Assembly (NCBI GenBank): GCA_905235775.1
Contig: CAJOMY010000078.1
Coordinates: 1 to 8,061, forward strand
From: an uncultured Bacteroidales bacterium
GTDB taxonomy: Bacteria > Bacteroidota > Bacteroidia > Bacteroidales > UBA932
Direction of reading: 5' to 3'
Length of the DNA stretch: 8,061 nucleotides
Shown: one piece after another, positions 1 to 6,533 of the stretch
Position numbering within the stretch: the first letter of the stretch is position 1
Layout: each line of letters begins with the position of its first letter
Made by a program: the position numbers and the translations under genes
The notes under the pieces: generated by a model
What the model saw: only the letters and a program-made list of their open reading frames with translations
Databases searched by the model: none
What the model was told of the DNA's origin: nothing

Positions 1-49
1 TAAAGAAAAAGCAATTATCCGCAAGGATATGATTATGAATAAATTAAAG

Positions 50-83
50 TTTAACCAATAAAATCGAGATCCATTTTTATTTG
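50..83 (+). promoter_or_regulatory. possible weak Bacteroidota-type promoter for the M13 peptidase gene
   Basis: TTTATTTG at 76-83 differs at one defined position from the Bacteroidota -7 element TAnnTTTG. No good -33 TTTG lies 19-21 bases upstream; TTTAAC at 50-55 is the nearest weak candidate. The spacing would give a leader of about 20 nt before the ATG at 111. The whole 1-110 region is very AT-rich (27 G/C of 110), so chance matches are easy and this call is weak. Nothing else was recognised in this leader. Confidence 0.3.
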
Positions 84-110
84 GATTTCAACTGGAAATC
101 ATTATATGAT

Positions 111-2126
111 ATGAAAAAGATTTTTGCAGTTATGATTCCTGTGATGATGCTGGCGGCCTGCCAGAGCAAGGAAGCGAAGGTCCCGGCCCTGGATCCGACC
201 GACATGGACCTCACAGTGGCCCCGGGCGAAGATTTCTACCTGTACGCCAACGGCGGCTGGATGCAGAAGAATCCCCTCAAGGCTGAATATGCCCGTTTCG
301 GTTCTTTCGACGTGCTGCGCGAACAGAACGTGGAGAACCTCAACGCCCTGTTCTCAGAGATGACGGAGATGAACCCCGAGGCCGGTACGGTCGACCAGAA
401 GATCGTGGACCTGTACAAGCAGGGCCTCGACTCCACCCGGCTCAACGCGGAAGGCGCCGCTCCGCTCAAGAAATATCTCGACGAGCTGTACGCCGTAGCG
501 GACAAGAAGGCGCTCGCCGCACACCTGGGCAAGCTGAACCTCGTGGGTGAAGGCGGCTTCTTCGGGGGCGGCGTGGAAGCCGACCTGATGGACAGCAAGA
601 CCCAGATCTTCTACCTGGGCCAGAGCGGCCTCGGCATGGGCGACCGCGACTACTACGTGGATCCGGCCAACGCCGAGCTGCGCAAGGGCTACGAGGCGAT
701 GCTCGCCAAGCTCTTCGCCCTCGCGGGCCTGGACAACGCCGAACAGCGCGCCGCCAACGCCGCGGGCGTCGAGGACAAACTGGCGCAGTTCTCCTGGACC
801 AGCGTCCAGAACCGCGACGTCGAGAAGCTCTACAACCCGATGAGCTCCGCGCAGGTCTTCAAGGCCTACCCCGGCTTCGATTTCAAGACCTTCTGCGAGG
901 CGATGAACGTCCCCACCGACCTGGACAAGATCATCGTGGAGCAGCCTTCCTACTTCCAGGGCTTCAGCAAGCTCTTCAAGGACACCAGAATCGATGTCCT
1001 CAAGGACTACCTCGCCGGCCAGCTGATCAGCAGTGCCGCAGGCTCCCTGTCGGATGACTTCTATGCCGCCAGCTTCGACTTCTTCAGCACGCAGATGAGC
1101 GGCATCACCGAGCAGCGGCCGCGCTGGAAACGTGCGATGAGCGTGCCCAACAGCATACTCGGCGAGGCCGTCGGCCAGATGTATGTCGCGAAGTACTTCC
1201 CGGAGAGCTCCAAGCAGAAGATGCTGGACCTGGTCCGGAACCTGCAGATCTCCCTGAGCCAGCATATTGACTCCCTGGACTGGATGTCCGACGCCACCAA
1301 GGCCAAGGCCCGCGAGAAGCTCGCCGCCTTCACCGTGAAGATCGGCTATCCGGACAAGTGGAAGGACTACAGCACCCTCAACGTGGATCCGGCGCTGAGC
1401 TACTACGAGAATCTGCGCGCCGCCAGCGCCTGGTACGTGGCGGACAACCTCGCCAAGCTCGGCCAGCCGACCGACCCGACCGAGTGGCACATGACCCCGC
1501 AGACGGTCAACGCCTACTACAACCCGACCACCAACGAGATCTGCTTCCCGGCCGGCATCCTGCAGCCGCCGTTCTTCAACCCGGATGCGGACGATGCCGT
1601 GAACTACGGCGCCATCGGCGTGGTGATCGGCCACGAGATGACCCACGGCTTTGACGACCAGGGCAGCCTGTTCGACAAGGACGGCAATATGAACAACTGG
1701 TGGACCGCCGAGGACCGCGCCGCCTTCGTGGAGAAGACCAAGGTGCTGGTGGACCAGTTCAACGAGGTGGAGATCGTGCCGGGCCTGATGGCCAACGGCG
1801 CCCTGACCCTCGGGGAGAACATTGCCGACCACGGCGGCGTGAGCGTGGCCTGGACGGCCCTGCACAACGCCCTCGGCGACAAGGTGCCCGCCCCGATCGA
1901 CGGCTTCAGCGCCGATCAGCGTTTCTTCCTCGGCTACGCCCGTGTCTGGGCGCAGAACATCACCGACGAGGAGAAGGCCCGGCTGACCAAGCTCGACGTG
2001 CACTCGCTCGGGAACAACCGTGTCAACGCAACCCTGCGCAACTTCGGCTACTTCTTCGATGCCTTCGGCATCCGGGAGGGCGATCCGATGTGGCGTCCGG
2101 AGAGCGAGCGCGTCCATATCTGGTAA
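111..2126 (+). CDS. M13 family (neprilysin/PepO-type) zinc metallopeptidase, lipoprotein
   Basis: Zinc endopeptidase of the neprilysin family, expected to cleave peptides outside the cytoplasm. The sequence shows a lipoprotein signal (MKKIFAVMIPVMMLAAC, lipobox LAAC, Cys17), the family's N-terminal motif DFYLYANGGW (41-50), NAYYNP (467-472) for substrate backbone binding, HEMTH (508-512) with zinc ligands His508/His512 and general base Glu509, and GENIAD with third ligand Glu569 and Asp573. His631 and Arg637 match, by spacing, the transition-state His and substrate Arg of neprilysin. It ends in the usual Trp (RVHIW). The 671 residues are a full family length, so the gene looks intact. I chose ATG 111 because it starts the signal peptide; a TTG 30 bases upstream would add ten non-signal residues. 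Cys17 is followed by QSKEA, whose KE might act as a weak surface-export signal (inference). Four bases separate it from the downstream permease gene, so they are probably co-transcribed. Confidence 0.95.
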   Translation: MKKIFAVMIPVMMLAACQSKEAKVPALDPTDMDLTVAPGEDFYLYANGGWMQKNPLKAEYARFGSFDVLREQNVENLNALFSEMTEMNPEAGTVDQKIVDLYKQGLDSTRLNAEGAAPLKKYLDELYAVADKKALAAHLGKLNLVGEGGFFGGGVEADLMDSKTQIFYLGQSGLGMGDRDYYVDPANAELRKGYEAMLAKLFALAGLDNAEQRAANAAGVEDKLAQFSWTSVQNRDVEKLYNPMSSAQVFKAYPGFDFKTFCEAMNVPTDLDKIIVEQPSYFQGFSKLFKDTRIDVLKDYLAGQLISSAAGSLSDDFYAASFDFFSTQMSGITEQRPRWKRAMSVPNSILGEAVGQMYVAKYFPESSKQKMLDLVRNLQISLSQHIDSLDWMSDATKAKAREKLAAFTVKIGYPDKWKDYSTLNVDPALSYYENLRAASAWYVADNLAKLGQPTDPTEWHMTPQTVNAYYNPTTNEICFPAGILQPPFFNPDADDAVNYGAIGVVIGHEMTHGFDDQGSLFDKDGNMNNWWTAEDRAAFVEKTKVLVDQFNEVEIVPGLMANGALTLGENIADHGGVSVAWTALHNALGDKVPAPIDGFSADQRFFLGYARVWAQNITDEEKARLTKLDVHSLGNNRVNATLRNFGYFFDAFGIREGDPMWRPESERVHIW

Positions 2127-2130
2127 TTCC

Positions 2131-3288
2131 GTGCAGGCCGGCGGCTTCATAGCCCGGCGCCTGCGCATGGGGGACAAGATGGCGGTCGCTGCGATCGCCA
2201 TCTCCTTCTTTGTCATCATCGTCGCCGTCGCCGTTTCGGCCGGTTTCCGGCGGGAAATACGCGGCGGCGTCTCGGCGGTCACAGGCGATGTCCTGCTGAC
2301 CAATGCCGCCGCCGACCTGACCGGAGGTTCCGACCCCGTCCGTATCCCCTCCTGCCTGCAGGATCTGGAGGCGGTGCGCGGCGTGGAGCGGATCGAGCCG
2401 GTGGTTTACGGCGCCGGCATCCTCCGGCTCGGCGACGAGATCCAGGGGGCACTCTTCAAGGGGACGCCGGCGGACACGGCCTCGATGACCGTCCGCATCC
2501 CCGCTTCGCTCGCCGGCCACTTCGGCCTGGACGTCGGAGACGACCTGACGGCCTATTTTGCCGGAGAGAAGACCAAAATCCGCCGGTGGCACATCACGGA
2601 AATCTACGACAGCGCGATGGCCTCGGAGGAGGGCCAGCTGCTCTATGTCCCCATCCGGGACATGCGGCGGCTCCATGAGTGGGACGAGCAGGAGTCCTCC
2701 CTGCTGGAAGTGCGGCTCGATCCCCGGCTTCGCGACCGGCGCAGCCTCGCGCGGGTGGCGCAGGAACTGGGCTGGCGCGCCATGCTGGGGGCGCAGGACG
2801 ACGAGGAGCCGCTGCGCGCCGTGGCGGCCACGGAGCGCTTCCCCCAGCTGTTCGACTGGCTGGACCTGATCGATTTCAACGTTTATGCGATCCTGCTGCT
2901 GATGACCGTCGTGGCAGGATTCAACATGATTTCCGGCCTGCTGATCCTGCTCTTCCGGCATGTCTCCACGATCGGCACGCTCAAGACCCTCGGCATGGGC
3001 GACCGGGCCGTGGCCGGGGTCTTTCTGCGCGTGGGCGCCCGTAGCGCAGCCTTCGGCATGGCCGCAGGCAACGCGCTCGCCCTGCTCTTCTGCCTGGTCC
3101 AGGGCACGACGCACTGGATCCGGCTCAATCCGGACAATTATTTCGTTTCTTTCGTGCCGGCGCACGTGAATCTGCCGGCCGTCCTGCTGGCCGACGCGGC
3201 GGCTTTCGCCGGAATTCTGCTTCTGCTGCTGATTCCGACGCTTTTCATCTCCCGCGTCAATCCGGCACGGACCGTCAAGGCGGAATGA
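2131..3288 (+). CDS. LolC/E-type (FtsX/MacB superfamily) ABC transporter permease
   Basis: Inner-membrane permease of the type that, with a LolD-like ATPase, releases lipoproteins from the inner membrane. The 385-residue protein has the family plan: FIARRL near the N-terminus, TM1 about 17-39, a periplasmic domain of roughly 210 residues, TM2 about 251-275, TM3 about 304-325, TM4 about 348-373, and the tail VNPARTVKAE. The loop after TM2 holds IGTLKTLGMGDR, matching the conserved cytoplasmic segment (IGxLKALG) of LolC/E proteins. The GTG at 2131 is chosen because it directly precedes FIARRL and lies four bases after the peptidase stop; ATG 2167 would remove that motif, and the open frame continuing upstream to 2020 lies inside the peptidase gene. 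No ATPase gene is adjacent, so the exact substrate (lipoprotein or other) is unproven. It converges on the Nudix gene with only four bases between the stops and no visible terminator. Confidence 0.85.
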   Translation: MQAGGFIARRLRMGDKMAVAAIAISFFVIIVAVAVSAGFRREIRGGVSAVTGDVLLTNAAADLTGGSDPVRIPSCLQDLEAVRGVERIEPVVYGAGILRLGDEIQGALFKGTPADTASMTVRIPASLAGHFGLDVGDDLTAYFAGEKTKIRRWHITEIYDSAMASEEGQLLYVPIRDMRRLHEWDEQESSLLEVRLDPRLRDRRSLARVAQELGWRAMLGAQDDEEPLRAVAATERFPQLFDWLDLIDFNVYAILLLMTVVAGFNMISGLLILLFRHVSTIGTLKTLGMGDRAVAGVFLRVGARSAAFGMAAGNALALLFCLVQGTTHWIRLNPDNYFVSFVPAHVNLPAVLLADAAAFAGILLLLLIPTLFISRVNPARTVKAE

Positions 3289-3292
3289 CGGG

Positions 3293-3904
3293 CTACACTT
3301 TCGCTTCGCGGAAGACTTCCTGGATGGAAGGATAGGTGTTTTTCAGGAAGGGAGGCAGGCTGGAGCGGGCCACCCAGGCGGCGCGGGAGATGTCTTCCTC
3401 GCGCTGCGGGGTAAGGTCGACCGGGTCGGTATAGAGCATGTCGTACCACCAGGTATGCTTGAGGTGCCAGATGCCGTCGCGCAGGTAGCAATGGTCCGTG
3501 ACGCAGATCAGGCCGCGCAGCTCCAGCTGGTCCACCCCCGTCTCTTCCTGCACTTCGCGCAGGGCGGTCAGCTCGATGTCCTCCCCTTCTTCCCGGTGCC
3601 CCTTGGGCAGGTCCCAGAGGCCGCTGCGCTGGATCAGCAGGTAGTCGCCGCGGCGGTTGGAGACGAGTCCGCCGGCGGCGTCCACCTCCCGGAACTCGGC
3701 GCAGACGCGGCGGTACATCCACTCCGTATTCCCGGTGGGAATATAGATGCGCGACAGGGACTGCGAGGCTTCGAACATCGCCACGAGGGTGTGGATGTCG
3801 ATGCGTTCGCCAAAGTGGAACTCCACGGCGTTGGGGTCGGAAAGCGCCTGTTCGTCAGGGCTGCAGATGATGATGCTGCGTCTTTCGAAATATATCCTGT
3901 GCAT
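3293..3904 (-). CDS. Nudix hydrolase with an N-terminal extension
   Basis: Hydrolase of nucleoside-diphosphate-X compounds, probably cytoplasmic; the substrate cannot be told from sequence. The Nudix box GX5EX7REUXEEXGU is complete at residues 102-124: Gly102, Glu108, then REVQEETGV (116-124) with the metal-binding glutamates. It is preceded by LWDLPKG (96-102), the usual lead-in to the box. The Nudix fold appears to start around residue 74 (VDAAGGLVSN). The first 70 or so residues form a separate segment rich in beta-type and charged residues that I do not recognise. Total length 203 residues, longer than a minimal Nudix protein of about 130-150. The ATG at 3904 is read leftward about 25 nt after a -7 element on the minus strand. 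Bacteroidales relatives with this extension are, from memory, often beside pyrE and an SRPBCC gene; here the SRPBCC gene is directly divergent and pyrE is absent. Confidence 0.92.
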   Translation of the reverse strand: MHRIYFERRSIIICSPDEQALSDPNAVEFHFGERIDIHTLVAMFEASQSLSRIYIPTGNTEWMYRRVCAEFREVDAAGGLVSNRRGDYLLIQRSGLWDLPKGHREEGEDIELTALREVQEETGVDQLELRGLICVTDHCYLRDGIWHLKHTWWYDMLYTDPVDLTPQREEDISRAAWVARSSLPPFLKNTYPSIQEVFREAKV

Positions 3905-3915
3905 CAGAATTTTGT

Positions 3916-3923
3916 TATCTTTG
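3916..3923 (+). promoter_or_regulatory. Bacteroidota -7 element (TATCTTTG) for the SRPBCC/rsmF run
   Basis: TATCTTTG matches TAnnTTTG exactly and sits in the 56-base gap between divergent genes. It would start transcription near 3930 and leave a leader of about 30 nt before the ATG at 3961. No clear -33 TTTG is seen 19-21 bases upstream, a region that lies inside the Nudix coding sequence. Confidence 0.5.
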
Positions 3924-3935
3924 CAATCCGTAGGG

Positions 3936-3943
3936 CAAATGTA
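3936..3943 (-). promoter_or_regulatory. Bacteroidota -7 element (TACATTTG, minus strand) for the Nudix gene
   Basis: Read on the minus strand, 3943 to 3936 is TACATTTG, an exact TAnnTTTG match. It would start transcription near 3929 and give a leader of about 25 nt before the Nudix ATG at 3904. Only 12 bases separate it from the opposing -7 element at 3916-3923. No clear -33 element was found. Confidence 0.45.
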
Positions 3944-3960
3944 ATCATTTTTCAGAGACT

Positions 3961-4404
3961 ATGACAGCACATTATACCAGCAAGCACGGCCAGGTGGCAC
4001 GACGCCCCGAGGAATTGTACATGGCCTTCACGGACCTGCGCAATTTTGCGCAGATGGTGCCGCAGGGGCAGGTCAAGGCCGAGATCACGGCCGATTATGA
4101 CAGCCTGACCGCCACGGTCCAGGGCTTCCGGATCGGCGTGCGCGTGGACGAACGGCAGCCGTACCGGCTGATCCGCATCGGCAGCAGCGAGTCTCCGGTG
4201 GAGTTCGTGGGGGTGCTGCATTTCGAGCCGTCCCCGCTGCCGGACCGTACGGATTTCTGGATCGACCTGGATGCCAACCTGAATTTCATGATGAAAACAA
4301 TGCTGGGCAGCAAACTGCAGGAGGCGCTCGACAAGATGGTAGAGGGTCTGGTGGATGCGTCCGAGGGGCGCATGCCGCAGATGCCGGAGAATCTGAAGGG
4401 CTGA
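3961..4404 (+). CDS. SRPBCC-fold (START/polyketide cyclase-like) protein
   Basis: Small cytoplasmic protein of 147 residues resembling the SRPBCC proteins of about 140 residues common in Bacteroidales, which have a hydrophobic ligand-binding cavity; ligand and role are unknown. What can be seen is the fold's order: an N-terminal strand then VARRPEELYMAFTDLRNFAQMVPQ (helix segment near residues 12-35), alternating strands through the middle (including ATVQGFRIGVRVDE and VEFVGVLHFEP), and a long amphipathic C-terminal helix (about 110-135, NFMMKTMLGSKLQEALDKM). There is no signal peptide. It starts the plus-strand run that continues into the methyltransferase: its TGA shares one base with the next gene's ATG (TGATG at 4402-4406), a sign of translational coupling. 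The C-terminal tail after the helix (SEGRMPQMPENLKG) looks flexible. Confidence 0.8.
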   Translation: MTAHYTSKHGQVARRPEELYMAFTDLRNFAQMVPQGQVKAEITADYDSLTATVQGFRIGVRVDERQPYRLIRIGSSESPVEFVGVLHFEPSPLPDRTDFWIDLDANLNFMMKTMLGSKLQEALDKMVEGLVDASEGRMPQMPENLKG

Positions 4405-5636
4405 TGGAGGAGGCTTCCGTCTCGATTCGGCTCAATCCGTTCAAGGGGCTGGACGGGCCGCAGGGCACGCCGGTCCCCTGGTCACCGTATGGGCGCATCC
4501 TGTCGGAGCGGCCCGTCTTTACGCTCGACCCGCTCTTCCACGCCGGCTGTTACTATGTCCAGGACTCCTCGGCGATGTTCGTCGGTCACCTCTTCCGGAA
4601 ACTTCTCGGCGATTGCCTTGAGCGGAGCGAAGTCCGCATCAGCGGACCGGCCGGCCCCGGGACTTTGGCGAAAACAAAGTCGGAAAGGGGTTTGAGGCCG
4701 CAAATAGGTACGGAGCCAAGGCCCGTCAGAGTCTTGGATCTGTGCGCGGCGCCGGGCGGCAAGACGACAGACCTGGCGGCATCGCTGCGCGAGGCCTGCG
4801 GGGACGGTTTCCTGCTGGTGGCGAACGAGGTGATGAAGGCACGCGTGAAGGTGCTGGACGACAATGTCGCCCGCTGGGGCGACCCGAACGTGGTCGTGAC
4901 GGCTGTGGACCCGGCGGCGTTCGCACAGCTGGGAGGATACTTCGACATCATCGTCGCGGACGTGCCCTGCAGCGGCGAGGGGATGTTCCGCAAGGATCCG
5001 CGGGCCCGCGAGGAATGGAGCCCGGCGGTGGTGGACCTGTGCGCGGCACGCCAGAAGCGCATTCTCGCGGACGCGTGGCCGGCACTGCGCGAAGGGGGCT
5101 GGCTGCTGTACAGCACCTGCACCTACGAGCAGTCCGAGAATGATGACAATCTGGCCTGGGCGGCCGATACGTTGGGCGGGGACATCCTGAAGCCGGAGGC
5201 GGAATTTGAAGCGTTCGGCGTGCGCCGCACGCCCCACGGACACCTGCTGGAGGCCGGCGTCGTGCCGGGCGAGGGGCAATGGGCCGGCGCGCTGCGCAAG
5301 ACCGCCCCGCAGCCGGTCGCGGCCCATGCGGACCCGTCGGTCCTGCACCCGCTGCGCCAGGGCCTCCGGAAAGGGGAGATGAAAGGCAGGGACTTCGTGC
5401 CGGACGCGGACTATGCGCTGAGCATAAAATTTGATAGGAATGCCTACAACTGCGTGGACACGGACCGGCAGACGGCCCTGCGTTTCCTGCACCGGGACGC
5501 GCTGGTACTGCCGCAGGCCGCTCCGGGCTACAACGTGCTGAGCTACCGGGGGCATCCCCTGGGATTTGTAAAAAACATCGGTGCCCGGTGCAACAACCTC
5601 CTCCCGAAGGAGCGACGGATTATGATGAACGTATAG
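4404..5636 (+). CDS. rsmF: RsmB/RsmF-family rRNA cytosine-C5 methyltransferase
   Basis: SAM-dependent enzyme that puts a methyl group on C5 of a cytosine in rRNA (16S C1407 for E. coli RsmF; the position here is inferred). VSIRLNPFKG (6-15) is the N-terminal RNA-binding segment, DLCAAPGGKTT (112-122) SAM motif I, DVPCSGEGMF (186-195) motif IV with Cys189 (product release), and YSTCTYEQSEND motif VI with nucleophile Cys239. Both cysteines are present, so it is probably active. The C-terminal part, with GRDFVPDADYALS and a tail ending in NNLLPKERRI, fits the RsmF-type C-terminal domain. Two oddities: the N-terminus begins almost at VSIRLNP, so about 25-35 residues usual in relatives (from memory) are missing, and residues 71-106 are an extra segment with atypical codons. 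ATG 4404 overlaps the upstream stop; the same frame upstream shows no homologous residues. The rsmF symbol is by family, not proven orthology. Confidence 0.88.
   Translation: MEEASVSIRLNPFKGLDGPQGTPVPWSPYGRILSERPVFTLDPLFHAGCYYVQDSSAMFVGHLFRKLLGDCLERSEVRISGPAGPGTLAKTKSERGLRPQIGTEPRPVRVLDLCAAPGGKTTDLAASLREACGDGFLLVANEVMKARVKVLDDNVARWGDPNVVVTAVDPAAFAQLGGYFDIIVADVPCSGEGMFRKDPRAREEWSPAVVDLCAARQKRILADAWPALREGGWLLYSTCTYEQSENDDNLAWAADTLGGDILKPEAEFEAFGVRRTPHGHLLEAGVVPGEGQWAGALRKTAPQPVAAHADPSVLHPLRQGLRKGEMKGRDFVPDADYALSIKFDRNAYNCVDTDRQTALRFLHRDALVLPQAAPGYNVLSYRGHPLGFVKNIGARCNNLLPKERRIMMNV
4615..4722 (+). repeat. inverted-repeat-rich segment inserted in frame in rsmF (candidate palindromic element)
   Basis: The segment encodes about residues 71-106 of the methyltransferase. 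It is bounded by GCCTTG (4615-4620) and its complement CAAGGC (4717-4722). Inside are GACTTTG/CAAAGTC (4661-4667 and 4675-4681, 7-bp perfect stem, 7-nt loop), the overlapping alternatives GCGGA/TCCGC (4622-4626, 4633-4637) and TCCGC/GCGGA (4633-4637, 4642-4646), and CCCC/GGGG (4655-4658, 4687-4690). In codons 87-106, nine of twenty end in A or T and AGG occurs three times, against three of twenty A/T-ending in codons 112-131. Relatives pass from the N-terminal part almost directly to motif I. That it is a mobile or repeated element is inference, since only one copy is in the window. Confidence 0.45.
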
Positions 5637-5642
5637 ACTGAA

Positions 5643-6476
5643 ATGAAGAAACTGATCCTTGCGATCGCCGCGATCGCCTTCTGTGCCGCAGCTTCGGCCC
5701 AGACCACCGCTGAAGAATTCCAGGCCCGCTACGAGCGGCTGGTCCGCAATGTCGGATACTCCGGAGTCGGAGTGGAGACCCTGATCGACCGCTGGGAAGA
5801 GGCCTTCCCGGACGATGCGGGCGTGCCCGTGGCCCGCTTCAATTATTATTTCTACAAATCACAGCGCAGCGAACTGGTGCAGAAAGACGGTGTCCGCAGG
5901 TATCTCGGCAACGCCCCGGCCCTCACGCTGAAAGACGCCGAAGGGCAGGATGTCAACTATTTCGAGGAGAACTTCTACGACGAGGCGCTCTTCGGCGAAG
6001 CCCTGCGGGTGCTGGATGCGCAGGCAGCCGCACACCCCGACGAGCTGCGCTGGCACTACCTCAAGATCACGGCGCTCGCCGCCTACGAAAAGGAGAGTCC
6101 GGACATGGCCGCGGCGGAGCTGAAGGCCCTGATCGCGCGCGACGCCTCGGCGCACCCGGCCTGGACGCTGGACGGCGAGCCGGCGGACCGGGACCTCTTC
6201 CAGCAGGGCGTGGTCGAATACTGCTCCATCTTCTTCCGGCTGGGCACCGACGCGGGCTATGAGTACTTCCGCGAGATTTCCGAGCGGATGAACAAGCTTT
6301 TCCCGAAGAATCCGGTCTTCATCAACAACATCGGATCCTACTGGCAAGTGGCCAAGGGCAACGACAAACAGGCCGCCAAGTACTACAAGAAGGCCCTCAA
6401 GCTCGATCCGGACGACTACGCCGCGACCCGCAACCTGCAGATCATCGAGCGGAAACAGGCCGCCGCGAAGAAATAG
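5643..6476 (+). CDS. exported tetratricopeptide-repeat protein of unknown function
   Basis: The 277-residue protein has a type I signal peptide (MKKLILAIAAIAFCAAASAQ, cleavage likely after ASA, before Gln20), so it should be periplasmic or secreted. The Cys at 14 is inside the hydrophobic core without a proper lipobox. The best repeat is near 232-268: NDKQAAKYYKKALKLDPDDYAA, with the TPR-type spacing of small and aromatic residues and the closing DP. An earlier helical-repeat region is likely (EALRVLDAQAAAHPDELRWHY, then AAAELKALIARDASAHPAW). This suggests a protein-binding scaffold; no enzyme motif is visible. ATG 5643 is six bases after the methyltransferase stop, so it is probably co-transcribed, with no Shine-Dalgarno at the right spacing. 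Codon use matches its neighbours. I do not recognise a named family. Confidence 0.85.
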   Translation: MKKLILAIAAIAFCAAASAQTTAEEFQARYERLVRNVGYSGVGVETLIDRWEEAFPDDAGVPVARFNYYFYKSQRSELVQKDGVRRYLGNAPALTLKDAEGQDVNYFEENFYDEALFGEALRVLDAQAAAHPDELRWHYLKITALAAYEKESPDMAAAELKALIARDASAHPAWTLDGEPADRDLFQQGVVEYCSIFFRLGTDAGYEYFREISERMNKLFPKNPVFINNIGSYWQVAKGNDKQAAKYYKKALKLDPDDYAATRNLQIIERKQAAAKK

Positions 6477-6497
6477 CGTGAAACTTCTTGCCACCAG

Positions 6498-6531
6498 GTT
6501 CCGTATAAGGAATGTTTTGTCAATACGGAAC
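6498..6531 (+). promoter_or_regulatory. perfect 9-bp inverted repeat in the queA leader
   Basis: GTTCCGTAT (6498-6506) and ATACGGAAC (6523-6531) are exact reverse complements with a 16-base spacer. The right arm ends two bases before the queA ATG at 6534. As RNA it would be a hairpin covering the ribosome-landing region; as DNA it could be an operator with half-sites 25 bases apart. It has no following T-tract, so it is not an ordinary terminator for the upstream TPR gene. A weak promoter may overlap it: TTG at 6488-6490, then AATGTTTTG (6511-6519), which lacks the TA of the -7 consensus. Confidence 0.5.
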
Positions 6532-6533
6532 GC

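Noticed and set aside
2..61. Possible C-terminal remnant of a gene (open frame ending in TAA at 59-61)
   Set aside because: Only 19 codons, and the neighbouring frame starting at 4 is also open for 12 codons; residues match nothing I recognise, and AT-rich DNA gives such frames by chance.
354..2303. Long minus-strand open frame (649 codons) opposite the M13 peptidase
   Set aside because: It is a shadow of a GC-rich gene. The plus strand has a complete family match with all catalytic motifs, while the minus frame has low-complexity Val/Leu/Gly/His-rich content and no recognisable domain.
2023..3165. Minus-strand open frame (380 codons) opposite the permease
   Set aside because: Antisense shadow of the permease gene; composition is His/Arg/Gln-rich with no domain, and the plus strand shows the expected four membrane segments.
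3280..3300. Bidirectional terminator between the converging permease and Nudix genes
   Set aside because: The gap is four bases and no stem followed by a T-tract was found on either strand near it.
6477..6533. preQ1 riboswitch before queA
   Set aside because: No preQ1-I aptamer pattern (short GC stem with A-rich tail forming a pseudoknot) is visible; the single hairpin with a 16-nt loop does not fit.
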